Shown here piece by piece: positions 47,225 to 59,393 of a DNA stretch of 64,000 bases (its first letter is position 1; each line of letters opens with the position of its first letter). The notes beneath the pieces were generated by a model. The model was not told where the DNA came from. It worked only from the letters and a program-made list of their open reading frames with translations, and did not search any database. This DNA is from Drosophila pseudoobscura. Its lineage: Eukaryota > Arthropoda > Insecta > Diptera > Drosophilidae. The position numbers were made by a program, and so were the translations under genes. The stretch is from positions 45,027,869 to 45,091,868 of the forward strand of contig NC_046683.1 in NCBI RefSeq assembly GCF_009870125.1. The letters run 5' to 3'.

Positions 47225-48715
47225 GCATGCAGCCGCTTTAACATCCTGTTCTATTGCTATTTGTACTACGTGACGTATGCGTTATTTGGCCAAAAACCCG
47301 GAAACGCACCCGGACACTGCAACATTGCAACTAAATTGAATCGCAGCTAAACGTTTGTGGGCGTAACCCCCCCGACACGTGCCCCACACGCCTCTCGCAC
47401 GTAATCGCCGTATATTTATTCTGTACAAACCCGTAGATCGGGGATTATTATTACGTATGATTATGGGAGCCACGTGCGGCAGCGGCACCTTGCCCCCAAC
47501 TTTGGTTTAAGCTAATCCTAGGGTGACTCCTCTGTCCTGGGGATTCGATTGGCTGCTGTCTGTGTCGCATATCCGATTATTTTTGCCTATCGTTCGACTA
47601 CCGTTCGCCCAATCGTGTCATCGATAAGAGATTTTCGTGCACCCCTGTGGCCATAGAGATCCCTTTTTAAAGAGAGAGCCATTGAGGCCTCAGTGCCTCA
47701 CAGGAATCGCACCTCCAGCAGCAGAGGAAATATCCTCAAAGTCTCACGTGAATGCTGCTATCAAAACTCAAACAAATTTCAATTCCTGCCTCGAATTTGC
47801 AGAAAAAACTAAACCCAAACGGAGATCCTGTGGCACAATTTAATCGAAGTAATTTACACATCAGATGCCAGGACAGAGCCCAAGAAATGTGGGCCGCATG
47901 ACTGAAGCTCAAATGAAAGCAGAAATCCAAGCTGCTGCTCTCCGTGGAGAGGAGGACACACTTCTGTGGGCAACACATTTGAATGCCACCAAACCAGGAG
48001 GCAGATTGACAAATCAAAAGCTGAAACTATTTGTGGCCCTCGGCGGTCCTTGACGAAGCCCGTAATTCAACAGATGCTCCGTAGACGGAAACAGCGAGAG
48101 AGAGACTGAAAAAGTATCCAGCAGTGGCAGTAGGAGGAATGCTGACATCGTCCTTTGCCAGGCCAAGCATAACGCATACGCCACGTTGCACAGCAATAAT
48201 TACATGCCATTGGATACGACGAGAGAGAGCAGCCACAGCCACAGCCAGAGCCAGAGCCACAGCTAGAGTCCAAGAGTCCAAAGTCAGAGACCATTAATGT
48301 GGGCGTAATTGGAAATCAAGCATGATCCGGGGCTCGGTGGCGGCAGGAAGGGTTACGGGGGCGGGTTGTGTGCTGGTCGCAATGCTTAATTAGCAACGTA
48401 TACATTTTGCAAACAATGCAACTACTCGTGCCACGAAACGGAATGACAGACAGACAGACAGACAGACAGAGAGACAGAAGAGGCCGCAGGGGGCAGGACC
48501 TGGACGAGGACCTGGACAAATGGCAAACCATCGAATCGTTGGTCGTGGAATACTCACTCGAACGCAAAGAAGAGCGCACTGGTGCCGGTTATCAGGATGC
48601 ACGTCAAGTAGAAGACGCCCGTGTGCGGTGCGGACATTAGCAATCCATCGCAGTAGAATTTATTGCGTCCGGCAAACAGTTCCCATTTGCGTGTGACGCG
48701 CTGGTTGGGTGCCAT
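40446..48715 (-). CDS. app: DHHC palmitoyltransferase approximated, proximal-tail isoform
   Basis: Minus-strand exons 48715-48558, 45290-45130, 44407-44223, 42992-42881, 42807-42653, 42589-42468, 42366-42165 and 41780-40446 join in phase to 809 residues. The protein is a membrane S-acyltransferase of the ZDHHC9/14/18 group. In D. melanogaster, app restrains the Fat/Dachs growth and planar-polarity pathway at the apical membrane. Four membrane spans lie near residues 31-50, 62-82, 180-205 and 222-250. The Cys-rich DHHC domain has zinc-type cysteines C138, C141, H151, C152, C155, C158 and the active DHHC at 163-166. TTxE is at 253-256, and the PaCCT-like [13 protein letters not shown] follows. 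The start [20 protein letters not shown] matches the family N-terminus. The tail is low-complexity (GH, Q, H, A and G runs) and ends in SDSS. A TTGCAG directly before the ATG suggests a spliced 5' UTR. Confidence 0.93.
41400..41478 (-). repeat. Gln/His-coding CAG/CAC run in the app tail
   Basis: Imperfect CAG, CTG and CAC repeats encode [18 protein letters not shown] and preceding His runs in the proximal tail. Gly and Ala runs follow at about 41,070-41,160 and a (GH)n run at about 41,660-41,715. Confidence 0.85.
43001..44222. other. app intron between the DHHC exon and the TM3 exon
   Basis: Holds a GGAC array (44001-44037). No other feature is seen. Confidence 0.7.
47178..47226. repeat. GTGCACC heptanucleotide repeat
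   Basis: About six units with single changes. Confidence 0.9.
48445..48476. repeat. (GACA)n microsatellite
   Basis: Seven to eight GACA units. Confidence 0.95.
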
Positions 48716-51700
48716 GTTACTGCAACAGCAGCAGCAGAGCAGATTCATTGGTGCGGGCTTTGGGGTGGTCTCTGCCTCCTCCTACGCTGCTGCTCCCGTG
48801 CTGGGCTTCTCCTGAATGGGGGATATGACAAAGAATGCTGTATGCTGAATGCTGGATGCTGGATGTGACAATGCCTTTGCTGCTGCTGCTCCTCCTCCTC
48901 TTCCTCCTGGTGGTGATGTGGTGGTGGGCTATGTTTTGCAGCTGTTGTGGATGTGGATGTGGATGCCACTGCCACTGCTGCTGACAGACGACCGCTTGGC
49001 TGCAGTTGACGAAATTATGCTGTTTGTCGTCCTCCTTGCTGGCTCTCGTCAGAGCGGCGTGTTCATGTGTGGCTGCTGCTGCTGCAACGCTTGCGGCATG
49101 CAAAAACCGAATTCCCTGCCACAAGATGCCTGCAACAGGAATGCAAAACTTTAAGCTTGCTTCCTGCTTTCCTGCTTTCCTCCTTTTGGTTTCTGCTCGT
49201 TTTTGTTGCTCAGTCGTTGGTCGGGGCTTGCATGGGGGGCTCGTTGTACGGGTTGCTCGGGGTCTCGGCAAAAAATATATAAATTTTAATCAGAATTAAT
49301 GTCTAGCTCTCTCTCTATAGCTCTATCGCTGTATCGCTGTATCGGCTGCCTGTCTGCGGTTCTGCAAGCGTTCGCGCTCTTCCAAAAGCAATTTCGTCCA
49401 CTTTGTTGCGTTGTCCACGGTCCACGGCATCAGCCACATTGCGTTTCAATTGCCTCCACTCCGTGTGTTCCGTGTGCTCTGTGTGCTCCGTGCACCGTGC
49501 ACGTCCCGCGCACTCCTCCGCGCTCGGCTTTAATTAAAGCAGGACGCCACTCATTTCCCTGCAGCCGGCCTCTGTGCAAGCTTCTCTCCCTTCGCTCTCC
49601 GCTTGCCAGTCTCCGCTCTCCGCTTGCCACTCTCCGCTTGCCACTCTCCGTCCGTGTACGTAATGTTGGCCCGTGCTCGATCTGGGTACAGCAATTATTT
49701 GCTCGGCTTTGTTGGCATTTCCCGCTGCCGAACTTTCGGGGCACGCACACTTTCGGGCAGCTCCTCTCCGCTTTTTTGGCGCCCCGGCTCTCCCGATTCC
49801 TTTATGATTCAATTATCCTTCGCTAGTCGCTGGTGGCGCCACGAACAGTAGTTAAAATTGGCGTTGGCGTTGGCGTTGGCCGTCGGATTGGTTTGGCGTG
49901 CAGTGGAGTGGAGTGGAGTGGGTCCTGCAACGAGAGAGAGAGAGAGAGAGAAAGTTGTAGAAAGTAGAAAGTAGAAAGGAATGAGCAATTGCAAGCAAAT
50001 ATAATCATTAAGTTATTTTGATTAAGAACTTTTGTGCGGGTGGCACCCCAGAAAGGGCTTCACAAACTTCCCGAAACGGAACAATCAGATTCAGTAACGG
50101 AAAACGGGCAACGGGCAACGGAAAACGCTCCACGAGAGAAAGAAGAAAGTTATTTTCTAAGGATTTCTTAATGCCAAGCCCGTCGTTATTGTCGAATTTT
50201 CTTCTCGATTGCGGAACTGCCGGATGGAGAAAAGACCGGCCACTGGGGGTTCGCTGGAGACACCCTCAATGGGCTAGAGATCAGAGACTTTTATGATGTA
50301 CCCACTTGTACTTCGACTATAATCGTATAATATGATATATTGATGGATGTAAAATAGAGTTTAAACTCATTGAATGGTAGTTTGCCCAGAAACTCGGCAA
50401 CAAATGGGGGCATAGATTTCAAAGCAAGTCACAGCGTGGTAAAAGTATAATCGGGAGTGGTTTTTAGGCAAAGATTACCCTTTTTTTTCCCCATTTCCAG
50501 GTCTTATGTCTCAATATTAGGGATACTCCCTTCCGCCTTCGTTCCGTCTCTTCTACACTGCCAGAGACGGCTCTAAGCCTTTCCCGTGCCTGGCCCACTT
50601 ATGATTCATGCATTTCTCATCGCACAGATCCATTAGGCAATGCATAAATTAGGCAAATGCCAGCATCCAGGGGCTTAGAGGAGAGAGTCCATAATTCAGG
50701 ACGTGCTATAAACCGACTAAAAGATTATTCGCCACTGAAATGCGCTAATTCGCAGCTTTTCGGGAGACTTCCGCCAGCTAATTGGCGGTAATCAAGTTAA
50801 CCATACGCACTGTATGCCCCGCCCCCGCACCCGGCCCCGCCCCCACTCCTACAAATCCTGCAATCCTGTAATCCTGCCATGGAATGCATTCACTGTGGAT
50901 GCGAGAGTGCTCGTAAAACGAAGCTGTTATCGTGGGCAAACAGACGCGTGGGATGGCAACAAACTAGCAAACAGCACGGCAAGGCACGGCACGGCACGGG
51001 ACACAGGGACACAGGGACACAGGGACACACGGACACAGGGACACACGGAGCCCCATCCATTTTCCCATTTGCGTTAATTAGCCACATGCCGCCCCATTAA
51101 AGGACTTCGCTTTCGGGCTGCTGTGGAGAGGCGTTGCCGCCAAATGTTTATGCAAATCGTGTTGCAATTATAGCGGCAAGGAGGCAATTGGAGGACTGCT
51201 CCAATATACTGGGATCTACTGGGATGCGAGGGACTATTGGCCTGCATTTAGAATGGGCATGGAAGGCTTTGAGCAATTAACATTAACAGCAGCAGCAAAC
51301 GACTCCAAACAGCTGATGACATGCGCCGAGAAGTGGCAATTAAAGTGGCACAACAGACACACACACACACGCACACACTCCTGAATGGAGGAGGAGCAGG
51401 AGGAGGCCCCTTCTGGCAGTCTCTGGCTGTTCAATAAACTCGTAAATTGCATGAAATGACGCAAAGTTCCCAGTAACAATATCAAAACAAAAAAAAAGTG
51501 GCACTGCCAGCAGCAGCAGGGTCTATGGCAAAACAATAACCATAAAGCAGCGACAACGGCAGCAGCAACGGCAACAGCAACGGCAACGACAAACGAGGCA
51601 ACTTTGAAGTGTGCCACTCAACGCAAATATGTAAATAAATGGCCACTTACGGCAATTCAATAGAGATCGGGGGGGGTAGCGGGGCGGAGGTGGGACACTA

Positions 51701-51799
51701 TGGGCTGCCTGCTGAAGGACAGGCAACGGAACGAGTGAAAAGGGGGGGAAAACCCCCGTCATATGCCCCATAGAATATGCCAATTAAATGTTTATTAAT
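48716..51799. other. Upstream/5' UTR intron of app
   Basis: Noncoding. It starts with CAG-rich sequence (minus strand TTGCAG acceptor next to the ATG) and includes CA/GA runs and an ACAGGGACAC 10-mer array (50990-51051). No exon could be placed. Confidence 0.5.
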
Positions 51800-51816
51800 A
51801 TAATAAAAAGAAAGAC

Positions 51817-52950
51817 GAGGGGGAACGTTGTGAGTTGCTGCGGACACCGCAACTCTACAGTTATACCCGATACTAAGTCAGTATGGCTCTCCTCCGGCAG
51901 ATGGCGCTCATATTAAGCGACACGACAAAGAGTGCGTGCGAGAGAGACAAAAAATCAGTCTGAGCGTGACGTCGGGCGCTGCATAGCCAGTGAAAATTGG
52001 TTTGTTCCTTTTGGCTATAAAAATGACCTGATCTGATCCAAATTCAGCAACCGGATAGATATGGTCATTCTCTATGATTCTGCGTTTTTAGTTTTCTCAA
52101 ATCTGCAATATTGTGGATGCAACACATTTTCGTCCTTTGTGGGGGCGGATGGGGGTGGGGCGAAAATCTGAGATATACGTTTTATAGTGACATCTTAAAG
52201 GAGTGTGTGTACCAAATTTGGTTACTCTAGCCTTAATAGTCTCTGAGATTTGTGGTTGCCCCAGATTTTCGTCCTTTAAGGGGGCGGAAGGGGGTGTGGA
52301 GAAATTTGGACACGAAACGGTCAAGGTCCGATATCACAGGAGTGTGGATACCAAATTTGGTTGCTCTAGCTCTTATGGGTTCTGAGATCCTTGAACTCAT
52401 ATTTTGGAATTGGCAAAACCGACCATGAAACCTGTGTGTTAGAGTGAGACAGAGCGAGAAAGACTGAAATTGTTTTCTTGATGCTGGCTATAATAATAAT
52501 ACGATCCAGTTCAGATTCTGCAGTCTAAAAGATATGGTAATTCTCTACGATTCTGCGTTTTTAGTTTTCTCGTATCGTCAAAATTTTGGATGCCACAGAT
52601 TTTCGCCCTTTGTGGGGGCGGAAGTGGGCGGGGCAAAGTCTTGAAATATTTTTGGAGCAGTGACATATCACAGAAGTCTGGATCCAAAACATTGTTGCTC
52701 TAGCTCTTATAGTCTTTGAGCATTAGGCGCTGAAGGGGACGGACAGACGGACAGACGGACAGACGGACGGACGGACAGACGGACGGACGGACAGACGGAC
52801 AGACAGACATGGCTCAATCGACTCGGCTATTGATGCTGATCAAGAATATATATACTTTATGGGGTCGGAAACGATTCCTTCTGGACGTTACACACATCTA
52901 CTTTCACCACAAATCTAATATACCCCAATACTCATTTTGAGTATCGGGTA
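51817..52950 (+). mobile_element. DINE-1/INE-1-like non-autonomous element
   Basis: The 5' part has a short hairpin (GAGTTGC...GCAACTC, about 51832-51855) and then TTATACCCGATACTAA. The 3' end is ATACTCATTTTGAGTATCGGGTATAA, so the subterminal ends are inverted (TTATACCCGATACT / AGTATCGGGTATAA). Near the 3' end lie a GACN microsatellite (52738-52808) and the block from 'CTCAATCGACTCGGCTATTG' to 'GGGGTCGGAAACG', which matches the conserved 3' part of DINE-1/mini-me elements. Three imperfect internal units of about 200 bp precede it. It has no coding capacity. An 18-bp direct repeat (TATAATAAAAAGAAAGAC) brackets it at 51799-51816 and 52949-52966. Confidence 0.75.
52738..52808 (+). repeat. (GACN)n microsatellite inside the DINE-1-like element
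   Basis: GGAC and AGAC units alternate, the GTCY microsatellite type known from mini-me/DINE-1 elements. Confidence 0.9.
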
Positions 52951-53377
52951 TAATAAAAAGAAAGACAACAGCACAGGGCCACGTGGGCACATGTTGGCAT
53001 TATTAAACCAGCAAAATGTCACCTGCCGACCAGGGAATACCCTGCACAACGGGCAAAGGGCACCTCTGGCAAACAACTCGCTCCGTGGATGGGCAGGTAA
53101 TATTCTATAAATATTCTATGTGCTTCCCATTCATGCAGCTGCCATAAAGGCATAACTGGGGTATCAACTAGATCCGCCCATAAAATCCCGTTGGTTATCA
53201 CTGCAATCGCACACTCCACTCCATTACAGTTATTTGCTTTCACGCACAATCAATTTGCCTGAGAGCCAAACCCGAAGTTGCCCTTCCCTGGACGGTCGTC
53301 TAGCATTTGTTGACTCTCATACACGAAGCTCGTAAGATCGCAAGCCAAAGCCAGCCGACAAACTGCATACAACCCGA

Positions 53378-53492
53378 GCCTGAACCCAAGCCCAAGCGCA
53401 AGCCCGAGTCCGAACCCAAGCCCAAGCCCGAACCCGCGCCCAAGCCCGAGCCCGAGTCCGAACCCAAGCGCAAGCCCAAGCCCAAGCCCGAT
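53378..53492. repeat. CCCAAG/CCCGAG/CCCGAA hexanucleotide array
   Basis: About nineteen hexamers. It is open in several frames (as Lys-Pro/Glu-Pro on the plus strand and Gly-Leu on the minus strand), as expected of a period-6 repeat. Confidence 0.9.
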
Positions 53493-55031
53493 AGCGGCAG
53501 GTCGGCTCGAACATGTTTGATCTGGAATTTTTCGCTTCGAGCGTGTGCGTTCTTGCTGAGCGCCGCGTCGACTTGAATTGAATTTTGTGCTTAGCATGCG
53601 ATCGAACCGACCCGATCGTACCCCAGTGCGGTTCTCCGATGGCTGATCAAACGTGTGGGGTCGTTGAGGCTGGCAACAATATCCCCTTTTCTCTGCGTAA
53701 GCCAATGGGTATGTGAATATATTCTCATGTACACATTAGTTTCATACGCTCTCTCTGCGTCACACACTCGCACAAGAGAGAGGGGGAGCGGGTGGGGGAG
53801 GGGGAGAGAGCGAGACCGACTGTAGCCGACACTTGGCATTGTAAATTGTAGGCGCTGCTGCGGTGGTGATGGCCGGTGCGGTGGTGCGGGGGGGTGAGGT
53901 GTATTTTGTAATACATCAACCTCTTGAACAGCAGTGCTCTTGATGCTGCTACACCCGCCGCGTAACCGCTGCCGCTGGCACGGCTGTTGTGGAACTGCCA
54001 CTCCCCCCTCAACCCACCCCATCCTCTCGTTACTCATACGCATGCATGGCGAGTACACTCAGCACTCAGGCGGGTCGGCGGCAAACACTCACTCGACACA
54101 TGGCAAGTGCACCCGCAACCATGCGTGCCACACACGGCGCGGCGTGTGGCCAGGCTTGAGTCAAGTCGAGTCTGGGTCCTGCTCTCCCCCACTCCTGCCC
54201 TGGCCCCGGCCTAGCCCCGACTCGGATCATTCATTTACGCAACACGCCCCCCACATTCAGCAAACAAACAAACAAACAAACAAAACCCAGCACCAGCACC
54301 AGCCGACACACACACACACACATCCGAGTGAATGTCTATGTCCATATGAATGTGTCGGCCTGCATATGAATAGTGAGTGCCACAAGTACTCGCACACACA
54401 CATGCACACGTCCGCGTATTAGTTAATGCCGATGGAAAGTGTTGGTCCAGTGTTCCACCGAAGGAGGATGGATGTGGATGTGGCCACATTATCAGCCATT
54501 GAGAGGCTACAATTGAGCTTTGGACTCATCGGACGACAATGGGGAAGGGCGAACAGATTTGTAATCGATGTTTGCGGAATTAAAAAGGTAAAGGGCGATT
54601 AGGTTCGGTGCGTGACAGCATTAATATTTCATTAAGTCCAAGTAAAACCAATCCCCTAAACCCTTTCCTATAGGTATTCTGGCCACCCCAGGGGTCTCTC
54701 TTGATTTACCAAAAGAAACACGCGATAAGTAACCCAAAAATCGAGTGCTTTTCCCCATAAAACGACCAAGATGAGCAGATATTCCTCTCAAATTCCATTA
54801 GTAATAGAGCATATAGAGTATTTGGAACAACAAAGCCCAAGGAGGAGTCCAAGAGGAGCCGCCCGTTGCAAGTGGACGGAAGGGGGAGGAGAAGGGGGAG
54901 GGGAACGGCACCAACATGTGTACATTTGTAGATATTTGCAGCGTTTTGCAACTGGCGTTACAGCTACACGAACATTTCCTCAAACAAGCGACATGGCGTC
55001 CATTTCCGTTATGGCAACAAAGCGAGACGCG

Positions 55032-55062
<31 letters not shown>

Positions 55063-55262
55063 ACACATATAGAGAGAGACGCTTGTTTGTGTTTGCTTTA
55101 GCCTTTGCTTTTGCTCTCCGTGGAGGCGTGGCCGTCAAAAGAGCGCCGGCCGAGTCGCCATCAGCCGTTTGGCCCACGATTCTCCGCCATTTTATTGCAG
55201 AACAACCGTATGGCCGCCGCCATTGTCGCTGAAATGTGAGTTTTATGCGCTGCTCGAGTGTG

Positions 55263-55265
55263 TGC

Positions 55266-55298
<33 letters not shown>
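55263..55298. repeat. (TG)n microsatellite
   Basis: About 16 units. Similar CA/TG runs occur at 44770-44791, 55031-55057, 57100-57130 and 62312-62331. Confidence 0.95.
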
Positions 55299-55299
<1 letters not shown>

Positions 55300-57097
55300 C
55301 AGTAACTGTTGTTAATCTTTGGCCATTGTTTTGCTTTAATTTATAAATTCCTGTCCATTTGGCAGATGCCATCTCTTGTTTGTCTATTTGCCATCCGCTG
55401 GTGCTTTGTGTACTCTTCCTCTCTCTCTCTCCCTCTCTGTGTGTGTGTGTGTGTGTGCTTTCATTTTGTTGTTTAGTTTTCCATTTCCATTTCTATTTCC
55501 ATTTCCATTTCTGTTTCGACTTTGGTTTGGTCCCGTTTCTGTGTGTGTTGAAAACTGTCCAGAACTATTCCTGCTGATGGACTGACTGATTCAGCATTCA
55601 GCATTCAGCATTTAGTTTTTATTTGTTCTCCTTGCCCCTCCCCCCTTTCCATGCTACATTGTGGCAGGACGGAATTAATTGTCGTTTGCCGAGCCATTTG
55701 CAAAGTTTGCACAGATGCAACAGCCACCCCCCCCCCCTCCCGCCGTGTGTTGCACGGGGAAATAGTACGAAATATCTAAGAAATCTACGAATGGAAATGA
55801 GGTGACAAAGTTTATCGAAGCAATCACCGGGATCGCTGGGGGGAAGATGGATTATTGATTCATCCAAAGTGTAAGCACTTTATTCATGGCCGAATAATAG
55901 ATATAAATCTCAACAGTAACCAGTTTAAGGCAGACCCTCAGCAGCCATGGAAAAACATATTTTCCACCCGCATTCCTTTCAACAGAGAAAACGCCCCAAC
56001 GCCCCCGTTTCCCCCCCTCCCTCCCCGCAGCAACGAAGCGAAAGAAAAATTGCTTATGATGTATAAATGGGAAACATTTGCACGATAAGAAAACGGCAGG
56101 GCCCAGAGCCCAGAGCCCAGGCCCCACGAAAAGAGAAAACCGATTCATATTATGTACAAATGTTTATTCAGGCCCGAATCGAGGGAGAAGCGAGGCGAAT
56201 CCTCCTTTATCTCGGGCACGCCCATCTCTTTGGTGCGAATCCATGGTATTTTCCCCGGGATTATTGCTTATTGAGGGAGATTTTATTTATCTTCGATTTG
56301 GCATCGCTCGACAGAGCAGCAGAGGGCAGAGGGCAGAGCGGACGCGTCCCCCGAGGGCTACTTTGGTGGCAAATTTGAATTATGCTTCAATTGAATTCCA
56401 ATCTAAAAATCAATGAATAGCGTACCACCGTGCAGAGCCGTGCATCATTATTGTTATGCTCCCATAATCGAGGCATTTTTTTTTGTGACATGCCTAAAAC
56501 ACACAGGAGACCCGAGGCGGAGACCGAGGGCTAGGACCTACCCTGGGCAGTGCCCCAAAAAAGTATGCTACGGAAAATTGCCAAAATCAAAATTGCAACA
56601 GACGTGACCCTCGTCTTCAGGCCCCTGCCCCGTGCCCCCCCCCCCCCTGCTTTCACTCTCTGCCAGTGGCTCTGCCTCCATTCTGGTTGACACAAATTGA
56701 GTACGACACGAAAAACTGCCAAACATTTCAATAAAGTTGCGCAGCGGCAACGTCGACAGCAACCCCATAAGATTGCCAAACGCAGATTGTTTAGAAATTT
56801 AGTTTTATGAGCGCTGATGCACTCTCACACAGACAGAGAGACAGAGAGCCAGAGGGACACTAAGCCAGACAGAGACACAGATAGAGACACAGACACAGAC
56901 AGAATGACAGAAACATCTGTCCCCGGGTTTAGGGGGGGGCACGGGGCTACTGCTGCACCACCACCACCAACTGTGACCAAACATCAGGCGCTATTTGTCA
57001 AGGGTTCCCCTTCGCCCATGCAGGTCCTGGGCGATTGTTCGTTTTGCTGGCTGCCAGTTTGTCGGATTGTTGGACCTGCTGCTGCTTCATGGATACG

Positions 57098-57134
<37 letters not shown>

Positions 57135-57555
57135 AAGCCGAAGAATGGAGCATGGAGCATGGAGGATGGAGGATGGAGCATGTGCATCGGACAGAGGAAC
57201 GGAGAAACGGAGCCTTTTGTCCGGCAACTTGTTGTTGACAGCTTTTGTTTTCCGGCTTCAACATCAGAAACATCTGCATTTTGCGGTTGGCATCTGCCGC
57301 ATCTGCCAGGATAGTCCCCAAAAGTAATGCTTAGAGAGAGGGCGGGACCAGCATTTACCCAATCTCAAGTAATTATGTTTTCCCGCAACGATGATTGCCC
57401 GGCTTTTGCACGTGGATCTTCGACTTTTCCTTGCCGATTTCCAAGGCCATAACTCACGGCGGAGTGGCAGGAGTGGCGGGAAATTAGACGTTGCTTAAAA
57501 TAAACGAGCTCCCGATTTGTGTTGCCATTTGCCTGATTGAGCCCGTGAGCGAGCC

Positions 57556-57556
57556 C

Positions 57557-57590
<34 letters not shown>
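57556..57590. repeat. GTCAGGA heptamer repeat
   Basis: Five consecutive units. Confidence 0.95.
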
Positions 57591-59342
57591 TTGTTGATTT
57601 ATGACCCAGCGCCAGGGCCAGCTAATTTGCCTAAACGGACAGCGGGCCAACCTCCTATGACCTCCTCTGAAAGCTGGTGCTCCTCCTCTGCTGAGGGCCA
57701 GGCAGCTGTCGAGTGGCAAGTGAAAGCCACTCACGTTTAACCAATTTTGACACGCGCCGCACACACAGACACACACAGACACAGAGAGATCCATATCCAC
57801 GGCATAAACAAACACAACGTAGCGCTGAAATTGCTCAAATGTGCGGGGCATCAAACAGTTCGCAGAATCCCTCCCCTCCCCGGCCCTGCACTGCCCTGCC
57901 CCCAACCCGTGTGGCATGTGGCAGGGACACAGCTGGAAAAAAAAGGGCCAACTCTTTCTCCATTCGTTTGGGGCTGCTCGACTCGCTTTTTGCGCGAAAT
58001 TCGCGCAATAAAATTGTACAACAAAGTGGCAACACTCAAAAATCTATTGTTTCCGGCTGCACGGCTGGGAGGCTCGACTAGTGGCATACCCTATAGACTC
58101 GCGCAGAGGATCAGGCACACGGCATGTATTTTGTTGTGGGAAAAATAATGGGAGGAGTATCTAGATACAGACCTCTCTCCAGTATGGAAATAAATGTATC
58201 TCTTGCTTGTAAATTAGACTTTGGGCCATTCCAACACTCTCAAAGGCCCACCTCCCAAAGGGAAAGTACCACAGTACTCAGATATAAGCCTTGGATGGTC
58301 GAATAGAGCTCCCTCTCTCTCTCTGGGCGAGTGAGATTTCATTCTAAGGACCATTCCATCCTGCGATTCCCCTTTCAAACATATGTATGTGTATCTCCCC
58401 TGCAGATGCAAATCGCAACCCACTTGACAGGCACTCAATTCCTTTATTCCTTTGAATACTGCATCTTTTTTCGCTTTTATAGAGGATGAAATATAAAAAA
58501 TAAAATGGAGCTGGAGATGGATTTCCACCTGCTTATCCACATTTTATTTATGCATAGATGCAGATAGATGTGTAAGTACATTTCCCCGAGATACTGGGCA
58601 TACCCCCAGAGAAAGGGTAAAGGAAGAGTCTGGCGTGGGGCAGTGGGGGGCGGAGGAAAATGAGGAAAAAGAACTGACTCTGGGTTTTTTTCGGTTTTTT
58701 TTGGGTTTTTTCCTCTGTGCACAGATGAGTCAAAGGAAAAGAAAAACTCGTACTCTTATTTTTCCTTCTTCTTCTCGTTGTTGTTGTTGTTTGCTGTTTG
58801 TTGGTATTTGTGGGTTTCCATTGCTTTGTGCGGGATCTGCTTTTGGGGGGGGGGCGCGCGGAGGGCGGGTGGGGCAAGGGGAAAAACCACTTCGTTAAAC
58901 TCATGAAAATCACTTAACGGCAGCATGCACGTAAAAAACGACGGGGAAGCTGTGCGAGTGGGCCAGTGGGGGCCAGGGGGTGGACAGGGAGGATCAAGGA
59001 CTAGGAATAGGCAGCCATTTTCCCTTCGACTGACGCTGATGCGAAAAGCCAAAAAGGTGCGCCACGACAGCCGGTGGCAGGCAGAGCTTAAACAGCAAAT
59101 TGATTTAGCGCGTGCAAGCGGAAACATCTGTTCCCTGGCAGCACCTCCCCCACCACCCCACCACACACCACCCCCCTCCTGGCACTGGCGCCACCAGAAA
59201 AGGTTAGCAATGAAATGAGATTAATGCAAGACCGCAGACCGCGCCGAGGGTGCAAAAAAGAGCAGGGCACACGGCAAACAGATAGGAGACTCCACCGCCA
59301 GAGTGGGCGACACTCAGACAAACAAACAGAGCAAAGAGGAGA

Positions 59343-59393
59343 CACCCCTCCCCCTACCCCTACCCCTACCCCTACCGCTACCCCTACCCCTCG
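59343..59393. repeat. (CCCCTA)n hexanucleotide array
   Basis: About seven CCCCTA units with one CCGCTA. The other strand is (TAGGGG)n, with G-quadruplex potential. Confidence 0.9.

Larger units (their letters stand above)
45291..48557. other. app intron 1 (coding)
   Basis: About 3.3 kb with a G-rich tract (46305-46350), a GTGCACC heptamer array (47178-47226) and a GACA array (48445-48476). No nested gene is recognised. Confidence 0.65.

Noticed and set aside
48445-48476. Evenly spaced GACA units as a possible CRISPR-like array
   Set aside because: It is a simple tetranucleotide microsatellite with no spacers, in a eukaryotic genome.
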